Below are positions 19,379 through 27,398 of a DNA stretch of 44,596 nucleotides, piece after piece. The notes under the pieces are model-generated. The model had not been told where the DNA came from, searched no databases, and saw only the letters and a list, made by a program, of their open reading frames with translations. The stretch comes from Myxococcales bacterium (GTDB lineage Bacteria > Myxococcota_A > Polyangia > Polyangiales > Polyangiaceae). The stretch spans positions 1 to 44,596 of the forward strand of contig CANJCO010000040.1 in the NCBI GenBank assembly GCA_947473045.1, in the 5' to 3' direction. Every line of letters starts with the position of its first letter. The first letter of the stretch is position 1. The translations under genes were made by a program, and so were the position numbers.

Positions 19379-20224
19379 ATGCGTTTTCGCTCGTCGGTCG
19401 CGCTGCTGTTGTCGCTTGCGCTAAACGCGGCCTGTGCGGGCCGAGGTCCGCTCCCCGCGAGAGCCATCGCCCTTGGCGATCAGGGGGCGGTCGCGCTCGC
19501 CGCCGGTGATCTCGACGTCGCCGAGGCGCGCCTCGCGTTGGCGCTCGAGTACAATGACCGGTTCACCGAAGCCTGGGTGAACGTCGGCGTTTTGGCGACT
19601 GTGCGCGGTGATTTCGCGCGCGCCGAGCGAGCGCTCCGCAAGGCTGTTCGTCTCAACCCGGACTTGCCGGCTCCGCACCACGCGCTCGGTCTGCTCGCCG
19701 AGCGTCGGCACGACTGGGCGGCCGCCATCGGGCACTACCGAGCGGCGCTCGCGGTTGATCCGTCGTTCGTTGCCGCGCGCGAAAACCTGGGTCGGCGCTT
19801 GTTCGAGGAGGCGCGCTACGGCGAGGCTCGCGAGCAGTTCGCGCGGCTCGTCGAGATCGCGCCGGACCGTACCGAGTCGTGGATCGGGCTGTGTGAGGCC
19901 CTTCTGCGGCTCGGCCGCGAGAGCGACGCCGAAGCGTCCTTGTTGCGCGCCCGCGCTGCCCTCGGGACCGCCGACGGGTTGCAGCTCATCGCGGCGCGCC
20001 TTGCCCTGAGAAAAAGCGAGTTTGCGTACGCCGAGCAGCTTCTCGTGCGCCTCACGTGCGTAGCGGGTCGCGATCAAGCGCAGGCCTGGGCGTGGACGGG
20101 CTTCGCTCGCGCCGGACGTAACGACGACATCGGCGCGCGGGCTGCGCTGCGCAGAGCCCTCGACGTTGATCCGGCGGATCCCGTAGCCGCTGCGCTGGGC
20201 GCGCATCTCGCGACAGGCGAGTAG
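19379..20224 (+). CDS. TPR lipoprotein
   Basis: The first 20 residues form a signal peptide with lipobox L-N-A-A-C, so the protein is lipid-anchored in the periplasm or outer membrane. The mature part is a series of six or seven TPR units, for example A-E-A-W-V-N-V-G-V-L-A-type first helices and A-L-A-V-D-P-S-F type junctions. A single extra Cys lies in the fifth or sixth unit (R-L-T-C-V-A). TPR lipoproteins of this kind often support pilus or secretion assembly, but nothing nearby confirms that. It converges on the PP2C gene with only nine bases between the stops. Confidence 0.85.
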   Translation: MRFRSSVALLLSLALNAACAGRGPLPARAIALGDQGAVALAAGDLDVAEARLALALEYNDRFTEAWVNVGVLATVRGDFARAERALRKAVRLNPDLPAPHHALGLLAERRHDWAAAIGHYRAALAVDPSFVAARENLGRRLFEEARYGEAREQFARLVEIAPDRTESWIGLCEALLRLGRESDAEASLLRARAALGTADGLQLIAARLALRKSEFAYAEQLLVRLTCVAGRDQAQAWAWTGFARAGRNDDIGARAALRRALDVDPADPVAAALGAHLATGE

Positions 20225-20233
20225 CGCCTGTCT

Positions 20234-21427
20234 TCAGCGCAGCAGCAAAAACGCGGTCGCGCCGAGCAGCGCGATGACGCCTACGATGAGCGCCACGACG
20301 ACTCCCGTAGGCACGTGCGTGCCGGGAATTTCAACGCGATCTTCTTCGCCATCATCGGCGTCGCGCCGCGCGCGCTCGGCAGACGTGGACGACGGATCGC
20401 CTTCGTCGCTGTCGCGCGTGCCGCCGTTTCGCATCGCGGCCGAAGGTGACGACAACACCCGGCGTCCGGGCTCGGTCGGCTCGTCCTGAGGGAGCGGATA
20501 CTTGCGGTAGGCGAGGGGCTCGTCCGGGTTGAGCGCACGCAGGCCGTCGCCGTCGAAGCGCGCCACGATCACCGTAATGTTGTCGTGTCCGCCCGCGAGG
20601 TTGGCTCGCTCCGTGAGCGCCTTGCAGGCATCCATCGGATCGCCGAGCGCCTTGAGAACTTCGCGAATTTCGTCGTTGCGAACCATTCCGGACAGTCCGT
20701 CCGAGCACAACATGAGCACGTCGCCGCGCATGAGATGGACGTACGTGAGGTCGACCTGCACGGTGTCGGCCGTGCCGAGCGCCTGCAAAATGATGTTGTT
20801 GTGTTCGAAGGTCTCGGCTTCTTCTTCGGTGAGCTGTCCGGCCTCGATGAGCTGGTTGACGAGCGACTGATCGCGCGTGACCTGCACGAGCGTGCCGTTT
20901 CGCAACAGGTAGGCGCGCGAGTCGCCTACTTGCGCGAGGAACAGGTGATCGTCGACGAGCGCAGCGGCCGTCGCTGTGGTGCCCATTCCGCGACGTGCCC
21001 TGTCGGCCTTGGCTTCCTGGAAGATGCCTTGTCCGGCCATTTCGACCGAACGAACGAGCCGCCGAGCGATTTCGTTGCGCTTGGTCGGGCGGGCTGCCGA
21101 GGCTCCCTCGGACATTTGCTTGTAGATGGTGTCGACGGCCATCTGGCTGGCGACTTCGCCGGCGGCGGCGCCGCCCATGCCGTCGCACACGGCGAACAGC
21201 TCTCCGGCGATGCCGAGCGTGATGTCTCTCGCGTCTTCTTGAAGCCCGGCGATGCCGCGCGTGAGATCGGCGACGAGAAAGTTATCCTCGTTGTGTTCGC
21301 GAACCTGACCCACATCGGTGCGCGCGAAGAGCTTGATGCGAACCGCGGGGCGCGACTCGACCTGTTCTCCGTCGCTCACCGGCGAGTTCGACTCTTCGGC
21401 TTGAGAGAGCTGTGCGCCCTCACTCAC
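20234..21427 (-). CDS. PP2C-type Ser/Thr phosphatase with C-terminal membrane anchor
   Basis: A PPM/PP2C phosphatase that should reverse Ser/Thr phosphorylation. Metal-binding and catalytic motifs are intact: V-R-E-H-N-E-D-N, C-D-G-M-G-G-A-A-A-G-E, G-T-T-A-T-A-A, V-G-D-S-R-A-Y, C-S-D-G-L-S-G and G-H-D-N-I-T-V. A charged linker and one C-terminal membrane helix follow, so the enzyme faces the cytoplasm. The start shown is GTG 21427, which overlaps the FHA gene stop by eight bases and follows a GAGGG; an in-frame start at 21454 is possible. Overlap with the FHA gene indicates one transcript and suggests the FHA protein and the phosphatase act on the same phosphoproteins, perhaps with the kinase at 12603 (inference). 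Confidence 0.92.
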   Translation of the reverse strand: MSEGAQLSQAEESNSPVSDGEQVESRPAVRIKLFARTDVGQVREHNEDNFLVADLTRGIAGLQEDARDITLGIAGELFAVCDGMGGAAAGEVASQMAVDTIYKQMSEGASAARPTKRNEIARRLVRSVEMAGQGIFQEAKADRARRGMGTTATAAALVDDHLFLAQVGDSRAYLLRNGTLVQVTRDQSLVNQLIEAGQLTEEEAETFEHNNIILQALGTADTVQVDLTYVHLMRGDVLMLCSDGLSGMVRNDEIREVLKALGDPMDACKALTERANLAGGHDNITVIVARFDGDGLRALNPDEPLAYRKYPLPQDEPTEPGRRVLSSPSAAMRNGGTRDSDEGDPSSTSAERARRDADDGEEDRVEIPGTHVPTGVVVALIVGVIALLGATAFLLLR

Positions 21428-22964
21428 CGGAGCCACCCTCGCGGCGAGCTGCACCGTCGATGCGATACAGCTGCTGTCCCACGCGCAGTTCGTCTCCGGG
21501 TTGCAAGCTCACCTGTCCTCGAATCTGAAGGAATGTACCGTTCGACGAGCCAAGATCGGCAATAAAAAATTCGCCATCGCGCTTTCGCAGTGCCGCGTGG
21601 CGGCGTGACATGAAAGCGTCGGCTGTAAAAACGATGTCGCCGGACTCGCGCCCGAGCACGGTTTCCTCGCTGCGAACGTGAAACACGTCGCGCGTCACCG
21701 CCTCGGTCGTGCGCTGAGAAAGGCGCGCAAACACCGGGAGGGCGGGCGTGCCAAACAGCAGGGTACCGTGCTGCGTTGCCGCCCCGAAGCTCTCGTCCGA
21801 GCTGGTCACGATCTCCAACCTTAGCACCTGTTGTCCGAGCAGGATCAACTCTTGGTCGCGAACTGCGGACTCGGCCTCACCGCGGAGGCGCAGGTAGACG
21901 CCGTTCGCTGTGCCCAGGTCGACGGCGCGGAGCTCATCGCCGGCGACGCTGAAGCGCACGTGCCGCGGCGCGAGGTAGCGATCGTCCGGCACGCACAGGT
22001 CTGCTTCGGAGCGGCCCACATCGAATACTTCGGCGATGCGGTAGCGCCCGGCCTCGGTACCGTCGCGTGCGACTGCGACGAGCGTGAACGCCGCCGCGAG
22101 GTCCGCGGGAGTTTCGGTGAAAGGTGCGACCGCTGCGGGATCGGTGGCGGGTGCGCGCGCAGCAGGCGCGTCGTCCGAGGGCGCCGGTTGGGCGACTGTG
22201 GATTGCAGTGTGACGACTTGCTGTCCGATCGCTGCCGTGTCGGATTCTGCCCTGGCGGCGCTGTCGTGAGCGCCCTCGGCTGCCGTTTGGGGCGCCGGCT
22301 CCTCGTCGGTCGGAGCGGCAGAGAACGAGGTCGCAGCGAGGAGAGGGTCGACGTCTGGCGCCGCTTCGAGCGCCTGCATGACGAGCGTGCTCATCGCATT
22401 GAGCCGGGGCACGACGACCTCGGGCGCCGCCGGTGAAGCTGCGTTGCCTGCCGCATCGTCGACCGCCGCCTGCGCCATGGGAGCGACGCGCGGGGTCGGC
22501 GAAACGCTGATGATCTCAATGGGCGCGATCGGCTGCGCAGCGATCGCAGAAGCCTCGGGGGGGGCCGCTGCGACGGGGGCCTCGGCGGCCGGAGCCCCGC
22601 AGAAGCGACAAAACAGCGACCCCACCGCGATCGCGTTCGCGCAGCGACCGCAAGGCCGCGTCGACTCGGCAACCGGGGGCGCGGGGGTCGCCATCGGGAT
22701 GATGACCGGCTGGGCGACCTGAGGTGGCCGCGGCGACATGCTTGGGCGCGCGTCGAGCGAGCGCCCGCAGCTCATGCAAAACCGCATGCCGAACGGGTTC
22801 ACCGTGCCGCAGGCGGTGCACCCTGCGCCCTCGATCGGCGCCCGCGGTGCGAGGCTCGCGCGCCCGCCGGGTGGGGCGATGCTACGGCCGTGCAGACGCG
22901 CTCCGCAGTCTTCGCAGAACACGAGTTGGTCGCCGTTCAGTTTGCCGCAGGTGCCGCAGATCAC
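21420..22964 (-). CDS. Triple zinc-ribbon, double FHA domain protein
   Basis: 514 residues. Three zinc-ribbon Cys clusters head the protein (C-G-T-C/C-E-D-C; C-T-A-C/C-M-S-C; C-G-R-C/C-R-F-C, within about residues 1-125). A long Ala/Pro linker follows. The C-terminal 230 residues hold two FHA phosphothreonine-binding domains. The first has G-R-S-E-A-D-L and the less typical R-H-V at the His position with D-L-G-T-A-N-G; the second is a textbook version, V-L-G-R-E-S, S-R-R-H-A and D-L-G-S-S-N-G-T. The start is GTG 22964, just before the first Cys pair. It is the first gene of an operon with the PP2C phosphatase, so it probably gathers phosphorylated partners for it. Confidence 0.88.
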   Translation of the reverse strand: MICGTCGKLNGDQLVFCEDCGARLHGRSIAPPGGRASLAPRAPIEGAGCTACGTVNPFGMRFCMSCGRSLDARPSMSPRPPQVAQPVIIPMATPAPPVAESTRPCGRCANAIAVGSLFCRFCGAPAAEAPVAAAPPEASAIAAQPIAPIEIISVSPTPRVAPMAQAAVDDAAGNAASPAAPEVVVPRLNAMSTLVMQALEAAPDVDPLLAATSFSAAPTDEEPAPQTAAEGAHDSAARAESDTAAIGQQVVTLQSTVAQPAPSDDAPAARAPATDPAAVAPFTETPADLAAAFTLVAVARDGTEAGRYRIAEVFDVGRSEADLCVPDDRYLAPRHVRFSVAGDELRAVDLGTANGVYLRLRGEAESAVRDQELILLGQQVLRLEIVTSSDESFGAATQHGTLLFGTPALPVFARLSQRTTEAVTRDVFHVRSEETVLGRESGDIVFTADAFMSRRHAALRKRDGEFFIADLGSSNGTFLQIRGQVSLQPGDELRVGQQLYRIDGAARREGGSGE

Positions 22965-23015
22965 ACCGAGAAGGGAAGCCCCAAGGTCGCCCCGCCGTCA
23001 AGCAGACTCGCCCGC

Positions 23016-23636
23016 TCAGCGCGAGAAAGGATCGCGCCCTTCGAGAAGTACCTCGAGCGAGACGAGCTGCGCGATGCCGTCTGCGCGCGTGGAACCGGCG
23101 CCGTCGGTGAACCTCGCGGAGTAGATCGCGCGATACGTCAGCGACACTCCGACGAGCGTCGTCGTCGAAATCTGAGCCTCGGTTCCAAGGCCGAGGCTCA
23201 CCGACGGGCCGCCCGTGTCGACCTTCCATTCGTTGCCGTAGGCCGCGACGCCGAGGGCACCGATCACGTACGGGTCGGCGTCGAGGTGTGCGCCCAGAAA
23301 GTAGAAGCGCGCTTCGGCGCGGAGCTGCTGGAAAATGGCGAGGCGATAGAGCTGACTCGGATCGAGCTTGGAAAATCCGTAGGCAAGTCCGAAGTAAAAC
23401 GGGCCTGACGTGCGGATCCCCGTGCGCGCGGAGATGCCTCCGCCGCTGCCGAAAATGCACGCTGCGGCCACGGTGGAACAGATGCCGCCCGGGGCCGCGA
23501 CGAAGTCGGCGCTGAACGCAACGCCGCCCTGCACGAAGCGTCGTGGGACGATCGCAGCCGCCTGCGGTTCGCTCGCGCGCGCCTCGCGAGCCGCCATTGC
23601 TGCGATCGCGACCGCGCAAATGAGGCTCCGATTCAT
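23016..23636 (-). CDS. Secreted, probable outer membrane beta-barrel protein
   Basis: 206 residues. A signal peptide (M-N-R-S-L-I-C-A-V-A-I-A-A-M-A) ends at A-R-A-S. The mature chain alternates polar and hydrophobic residues with many Gly, Tyr and Phe (for example G-P-F-Y-F-G-L-A-Y-G-F and A-R-F-Y-F-L-G-A), about eight such strands, typical of a small outer membrane barrel. One Cys pair (G-I-C and A-A-C) lies near the N-terminus. No specific family is recognised. It stands upstream of the FHA gene on the same strand, 51 bases away, but co-regulation is not shown. Confidence 0.65.
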   Translation of the reverse strand: MNRSLICAVAIAAMAAREARASEPQAAAIVPRRFVQGGVAFSADFVAAPGGICSTVAAACIFGSGGGISARTGIRTSGPFYFGLAYGFSKLDPSQLYRLAIFQQLRAEARFYFLGAHLDADPYVIGALGVAAYGNEWKVDTGGPSVSLGLGTEAQISTTTLVGVSLTYRAIYSARFTDGAGSTRADGIAQLVSLEVLLEGRDPFSR

Positions 23637-23745
23637 GGCTTGAACTGTAGCCGAAGGCTGGCGCTCACGGGTCGCACTTCATGCGCGCGGAGCACTTCTG
23701 CTGGCACCCTCCGCGCAGATCGTAACGATGATTCATGTCGAACCA

Positions 23746-23775
23746 TTGACATTGCGTGCGCGCATCGCTTATTCG
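23746..23775 (+). promoter_or_regulatory. Candidate sigma-70-type promoter of the acidic-tail gene
   Basis: A perfect TTGACA (23746-23751) is followed after 18 bases by TATTCG (23770-23775), about 56 bases upstream of the ATG at 23832. The -10 matches the consensus at three of six positions only, so the call is tentative. The surrounding 195-base gap also serves the divergent barrel gene. Confidence 0.4.
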
Positions 23776-23831
23776 GCTCGACTTCGGCGCGAGGCGCTGC
23801 AAAGACGAAGCCTCGGTAGCGGAGACGTGCC

Positions 23832-24239
23832 ATGGAGATTGTACTCGATAAGCGTGCGGTTCGACAGATTCGCCTCTCGGCGACAGACGCCATTGAAGAA
23901 GGCGAAACCGACACGTTGCGTGAAGATATCCTCGAAGCTTTTTCGGAGGAGCAGGTCGAAGAAATTGAGCGTCGCCTCGACAGCGGCGACTTCTTCGAGT
24001 TCCTCACGGACATGCTCGACGAGTGGGGCGGCGATGATGTCGACGAGCTCTTCGAGCTGGTCGAAACGCAGCTCGGCGACGTCGGCGTTGACGTGAAGTA
24101 CGACAAGAAGTCCGCTGCGTCGGCCGACGACGAAGACGACAAAGACGACGACTACGAGGAAGACGACGAAGACGAGGACGACGACGACCTCGACGACGAC
24201 GACGAAGAGGAAGAAGAAGAGGAAGAAGAAGCTCCCTGA
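23832..24239 (+). CDS. Small protein with extreme acidic C-terminal tail
   Basis: 135 residues. The first 85 appear helical and already acidic (for example E-E-Q-V-E-E-I-E-R-R-L and F-F-E-F-L-T-D-M-L). The last 45 are nearly all Asp and Glu with a few Lys and Tyr, ending E-A-P. No known domain was found. A GGAG seven bases upstream supports ATG 23832. Acidic tails of this size can mimic nucleic acid or bind basic proteins or cations, but nothing shows which. The tail coding DNA, from 24152, is read in antisense as the poly-Ser end of the convergent lipoprotein gene. Confidence 0.8.
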   Translation: MEIVLDKRAVRQIRLSATDAIEEGETDTLREDILEAFSEEQVEEIERRLDSGDFFEFLTDMLDEWGGDDVDELFELVETQLGDVGVDVKYDKKSAASADDEDDKDDDYEEDDEDEDDDDLDDDDEEEEEEEEEAP

Positions 24240-25312
24240 GGAGCTTGCTCGCGCTCGATGTAGTCGCGGCACGCCGGTGGGGCGTGGCTGCCGGCCGGGC
24301 GCGAGAGCGAGGGGCAGCGCGCCACCGCGCACGGCACGTAGCGTGAGTCGGGCGCACGCGTGAGCAGCTCGCTCAGGGCGGCGCACGAGGCCGCAACGTC
24401 GCCGGCCTGTCGCAAAATTTCGGACCTGCGAAACAGCGCGGCGTCGACTTTGGGCGAGCGTGTGAACGTATCGACGAAGCGCCTGTACGTGTCTGCCGCG
24501 CGCGCGGGATCGCGCAGCGACTTGTCGTAAATTTCTGCGAGCCGGAGCATCGACTCGGGGAAACGCGGGCGATCATAGCTGCCGTTGAAATAAGACGTCT
24601 CGCGCACCTCGAGCATGCGCTCCAGATCGGCGGCCGCGACCGCGTGCTTGCCTTGCCGCGACGCGACTTCGCTGGCGTGCCACAGCGCGTCGTCGAAGAG
24701 CGTTCCGTGCGGGTAGGGCCATCGGTCTGCGACACTCAGGTAGGTCGCGTGCGCTTCGTCGTGCGCGCCGGTTGCTTCGAGGCGCGCAGCGCGCTCGTAA
24801 AAGACGTTGGCGGCGAGCTCGCTGCCGGCGGTCGGGACCTCGGCCGATTTCAGATAGGCGAGCGCAGCCTCCACGCCGCGCGCGTCTTCGATTTCGAGTC
24901 GGGCTTTGAGCGCTCGCGGGGCGAGGCCGTTGGAGGGAAAACGCGCGATGAAGGCGTCGAGCTCAGCGGCCGCCTCGGCGGCGTTGGTTGGCAGAAGCAG
25001 CCGCGCGTGGGTGAACGATGCTTGCGCCGCGAGGTCTCCCTTGCCGCGCGCGACAAGCTCAAGACCTTTGGCGCCCTCTGCGACGTTTCCCGCTTCGATT
25101 TGAGCGGTCGCCGCGCGAAATTGCGCCTGCGCGCGCTCGTCGTCGCCGGTGGCGGCGAGCGCCGCGCGGGAAAACGCCGCAGCCGCCTCTTCGTGCCGCC
25201 CGGCGCGATCGACGCGCTGGCCTTCAGCATACGCGACCGAGAATGCCGATGGCGCCCCGGCGCCGCATCCGACGCCCGCTGCGATCAGGGCAGCAAGTGC
25301 AGCGCGCTTCAT
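24152..25312 (-). CDS. TPR-like lipoprotein with poly-Ser C-terminus
   Basis: 386 residues. The N-terminal signal peptide ends in a lipobox (A-G-V-G-C), so it is lipid-anchored. The body (about 20-355) is a chain of TPR/helical repeats like the YbgF/BamD outer membrane scaffolds, with A-E-G-Q-R-V-D-R-A-G-R-H-E-E-A-A-A-A-F type starts and A-D-T-Y-R-R-F-V-D-T-F-T-R-S later. The last 30 residues are almost pure Ser, encoded by DNA that is the antisense of the neighbour's Asp/Glu tail. The start ATG 25312 overlaps the aldolase stop (ATGA), so it is translated together with the aldolase. A poly-Ser end is unusual and may be a read-through after loss of an older stop. Confidence 0.82.
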   Translation of the reverse strand: MKRAALAALIAAGVGCGAGAPSAFSVAYAEGQRVDRAGRHEEAAAAFSRAALAATGDDERAQAQFRAATAQIEAGNVAEGAKGLELVARGKGDLAAQASFTHARLLLPTNAAEAAAELDAFIARFPSNGLAPRALKARLEIEDARGVEAALAYLKSAEVPTAGSELAANVFYERAARLEATGAHDEAHATYLSVADRWPYPHGTLFDDALWHASEVASRQGKHAVAAADLERMLEVRETSYFNGSYDRPRFPESMLRLAEIYDKSLRDPARAADTYRRFVDTFTRSPKVDAALFRRSEILRQAGDVAASCAALSELLTRAPDSRYVPCAVARCPSLSRPAGSHAPPACRDYIEREQAPQGASSSSSSSSSSSSSRSSSSSSSSSSS

Positions 25313-26376
25313 GGCTGCGCAGCAGCTTGCGCGAGCTGCTCGGCAGCGGCCCTGGCCTCCGCCGCCGAGACGTCGAGGTGAAGCACCGCGCGAACTCGTC
25401 GCGGCCCCGTCGCGTTGACGAGCACCCCAGCCTGCCTCGCGCGCGCGGCGATCTGCTCCGCGGGCGCGTCGGTGTCGATGTTGACGATGTTCGTCTCGAC
25501 GCCGGCCAGGTCGACGTGCAGCCCAGGCGCGCCGGCCACGCGCTGCGCCAGCTCGCGCGCGTGGTCGTGATCGTCTTGAAGCCGCGCTCGGTGATGCTCG
25601 AGCGCATGCAGCGCGGCGGCCGCAAGAATGCCGACCTGCCGCATGCCTCCGCCCCACATTTTTCGCAAGCGTCGCGCGCGCTCGATGTGCTCGTGCGAGG
25701 CAACGAGCGCGCTGCCAACCGGCGCGCCGAGCCCCTTTGAGAAGCACAGGCTGACAGTGTCGAACGGAGCGCAGAGCTGGTCGATGGGCACCCCGGTCGC
25801 AGCGCTCGCGTTCCAGAGTCTGGCGCCGTCGAGGTGCACGCCGAGCCCGTGGGTGCGCGCGCGGTCTGCGATCGCGATGATCGCGCTCTGGGGGAAGACG
25901 CGTCCGCCTGCGCGATTATGTGTATTTTCCACGCATACGAGCGAGGTTCGGGGGCACCAGTAGGCGCGGGGCTTGATCGCAGCCTCCATCGCGTCGGCGT
26001 CGAACAGCCCGCCAGCACCTGCGAACGCGAATTGAACCCCTGACAGCACCGGCGCGGCGCCCGACTCGTAGAACGCGGGGTGCGCACCGTCGCCGACGAT
26101 GATCTCGTCGCCCGGACGCGTGTGCAGCGCGATCGCGAGCTGGTTGCCCATGGTACCGCTCGACACGAACAGCGCGGCCTGCTTGCCCGCCAGTCGCGCG
26201 ATCTCGGCTTCGAGCGCGCGCACCGTGGGATCTTCACCGAAGACGTCATCGCCGACCTCGGCGCGCGCCATCGCTTCGCGCATGGCCGGGGTGGGACGGG
26301 TCACGGTGTCGCTGCGAAGGTCGATCAAGGGTGTGCTCCTGTGGGACGCGGCAAAGGCGAGCTTCGGGTCATGCAT
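25309..26376 (-). CDS. ltaE: Low-specificity L-threonine aldolase
   Basis: PLP enzyme that splits L-threonine or L-allo-threonine into glycine and acetaldehyde. 355 residues, normal for the family. Landmarks: [10 protein letters not shown] at the N-terminus, [36 protein letters not shown] and the PLP Lys in [13 protein letters not shown]. Start ATG 26376 is supported by GGAGG with five-base spacing; a longer in-frame reading from 26448 has no family match. The stop overlaps the TPR lipoprotein start by four bases. Why a cytoplasmic amino acid enzyme is coupled to a lipoprotein is not clear. Confidence 0.93.
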   Translation of the reverse strand: MHDPKLAFAASHRSTPLIDLRSDTVTRPTPAMREAMARAEVGDDVFGEDPTVRALEAEIARLAGKQAALFVSSGTMGNQLAIALHTRPGDEIIVGDGAHPAFYESGAAPVLSGVQFAFAGAGGLFDADAMEAAIKPRAYWCPRTSLVCVENTHNRAGGRVFPQSAIIAIADRARTHGLGVHLDGARLWNASAATGVPIDQLCAPFDTVSLCFSKGLGAPVGSALVASHEHIERARRLRKMWGGGMRQVGILAAAALHALEHHRARLQDDHDHARELAQRVAGAPGLHVDLAGVETNIVNIDTDAPAEQIAARARQAGVLVNATGPRRVRAVLHLDVSAAEARAAAEQLAQAAAQP

Positions 26377-26567
26377 GCCTCCGAAGGTGTTGTGGTGGGT
26401 AGAGAGGTTTGCGGCGCGCCGCGCGCGCTCGTAGCCCAGCGCGGGCACTCCGATCGCAGCAGCAGTCTACGGGATTCGGCGCGGCTTTTCAGGGCGCAAA
26501 CGCAGCTGCCCCACCGGCAAGCACGCGCAGGCGGTCGCCCACCACAAAAGCCGCTAGGCTCGCGGGC

Positions 26568-27386
26568 ATGCAGGCCTTCGCACAAAACCAAACCCCACCC
26601 GCAACCGGACCGCAACCCGAGCGCGATATCGATTTCATGGGCGCCGTGAAGTTCGTCTTCACCCTCGAGCGCCCGTGGAACACGATTTTGCTCGCCACCG
26701 TGACGCTCTTGATTCCGGTCATCGGGCAGTTCGTCATGTACGGCTGGCACTCCGAAATCATGCAGCGCCTCGAGCGCAAGCACCCCAGGCCGATACCCGA
26801 CTTCAACTTTTCTGACCTGATGCATTACCTGTCTCGAGGCCTCGCCGCGTTTGCTGTGCAGCTGATTGCGTCGCTTCCGATATCGATCTTTGTTGGCGTG
26901 TTGTTCGGGATTGGCGGCGCCGTCGGCGCGATCATCTCTGCGGGCGCCTCCGCCTCCCCAGATGAGCAAGCGATGGTGATGCTCGCCGTATTCGGCGTCG
27001 TGGGGTTGGTCACACTGCTCGTCGCGCCGCTGCTCGGCATCATCGTCAGCGCGGCCGTGACCCGCGCCGAAATGACCGAAAACATCGGCGAGTCGCTCTC
27101 TTTCCGGCCGCTGCTCGCCTACGTGAAGCGCATGTGGCTGACCATCTTCGGCGCCACCTTCGCGATGAGCCTGATTGGTATGGTCGGCTCAATCGCCGGG
27201 CTGATGTGCTGCTACTTCGGTGTCTTTCCAGTGGCCATTATTCTGGGTGTCGCGATGGTGCACATTCGCCACCAGATTTACCAAAAGTACCTCGCGCGCG
27301 GCGGCGACCCGATCGCCTTGAAGCCCGCCGTAGCGCTGCCGTCGGAGCTCGCCGCGCAGCAAGCTCAGTATCCGTATCAGCGCTAG
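26568..27386 (+). CDS. DUF4013 family membrane protein
   Basis: 272 residues. The polar N-terminus (about 1-25) is followed by F-V-F-T-L-E-R-P-W-N-T-I-L-L, the W-H-S-E-I turn and five or six hydrophobic helices, which fit DUF4013, a family of bacterial and archaeal membrane proteins of unknown role. The cytoplasmic loop with R-H-Q-I-Y-Q-K-Y-L lies near the end. Start ATG 26568 gives a natural N-terminus. The gene is divergent from the aldolase operon, sharing a 191-base region, and its 3' end is 12 bases from the convergent lipoprotein gene at 27399. Confidence 0.7.
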   Translation: MQAFAQNQTPPATGPQPERDIDFMGAVKFVFTLERPWNTILLATVTLLIPVIGQFVMYGWHSEIMQRLERKHPRPIPDFNFSDLMHYLSRGLAAFAVQLIASLPISIFVGVLFGIGGAVGAIISAGASASPDEQAMVMLAVFGVVGLVTLLVAPLLGIIVSAAVTRAEMTENIGESLSFRPLLAYVKRMWLTIFGATFAMSLIGMVGSIAGLMCCYFGVFPVAIILGVAMVHIRHQIYQKYLARGGDPIALKPAVALPSELAAQQAQYPYQR

Positions 27387-27398
27387 GCCGGGCGCCGC

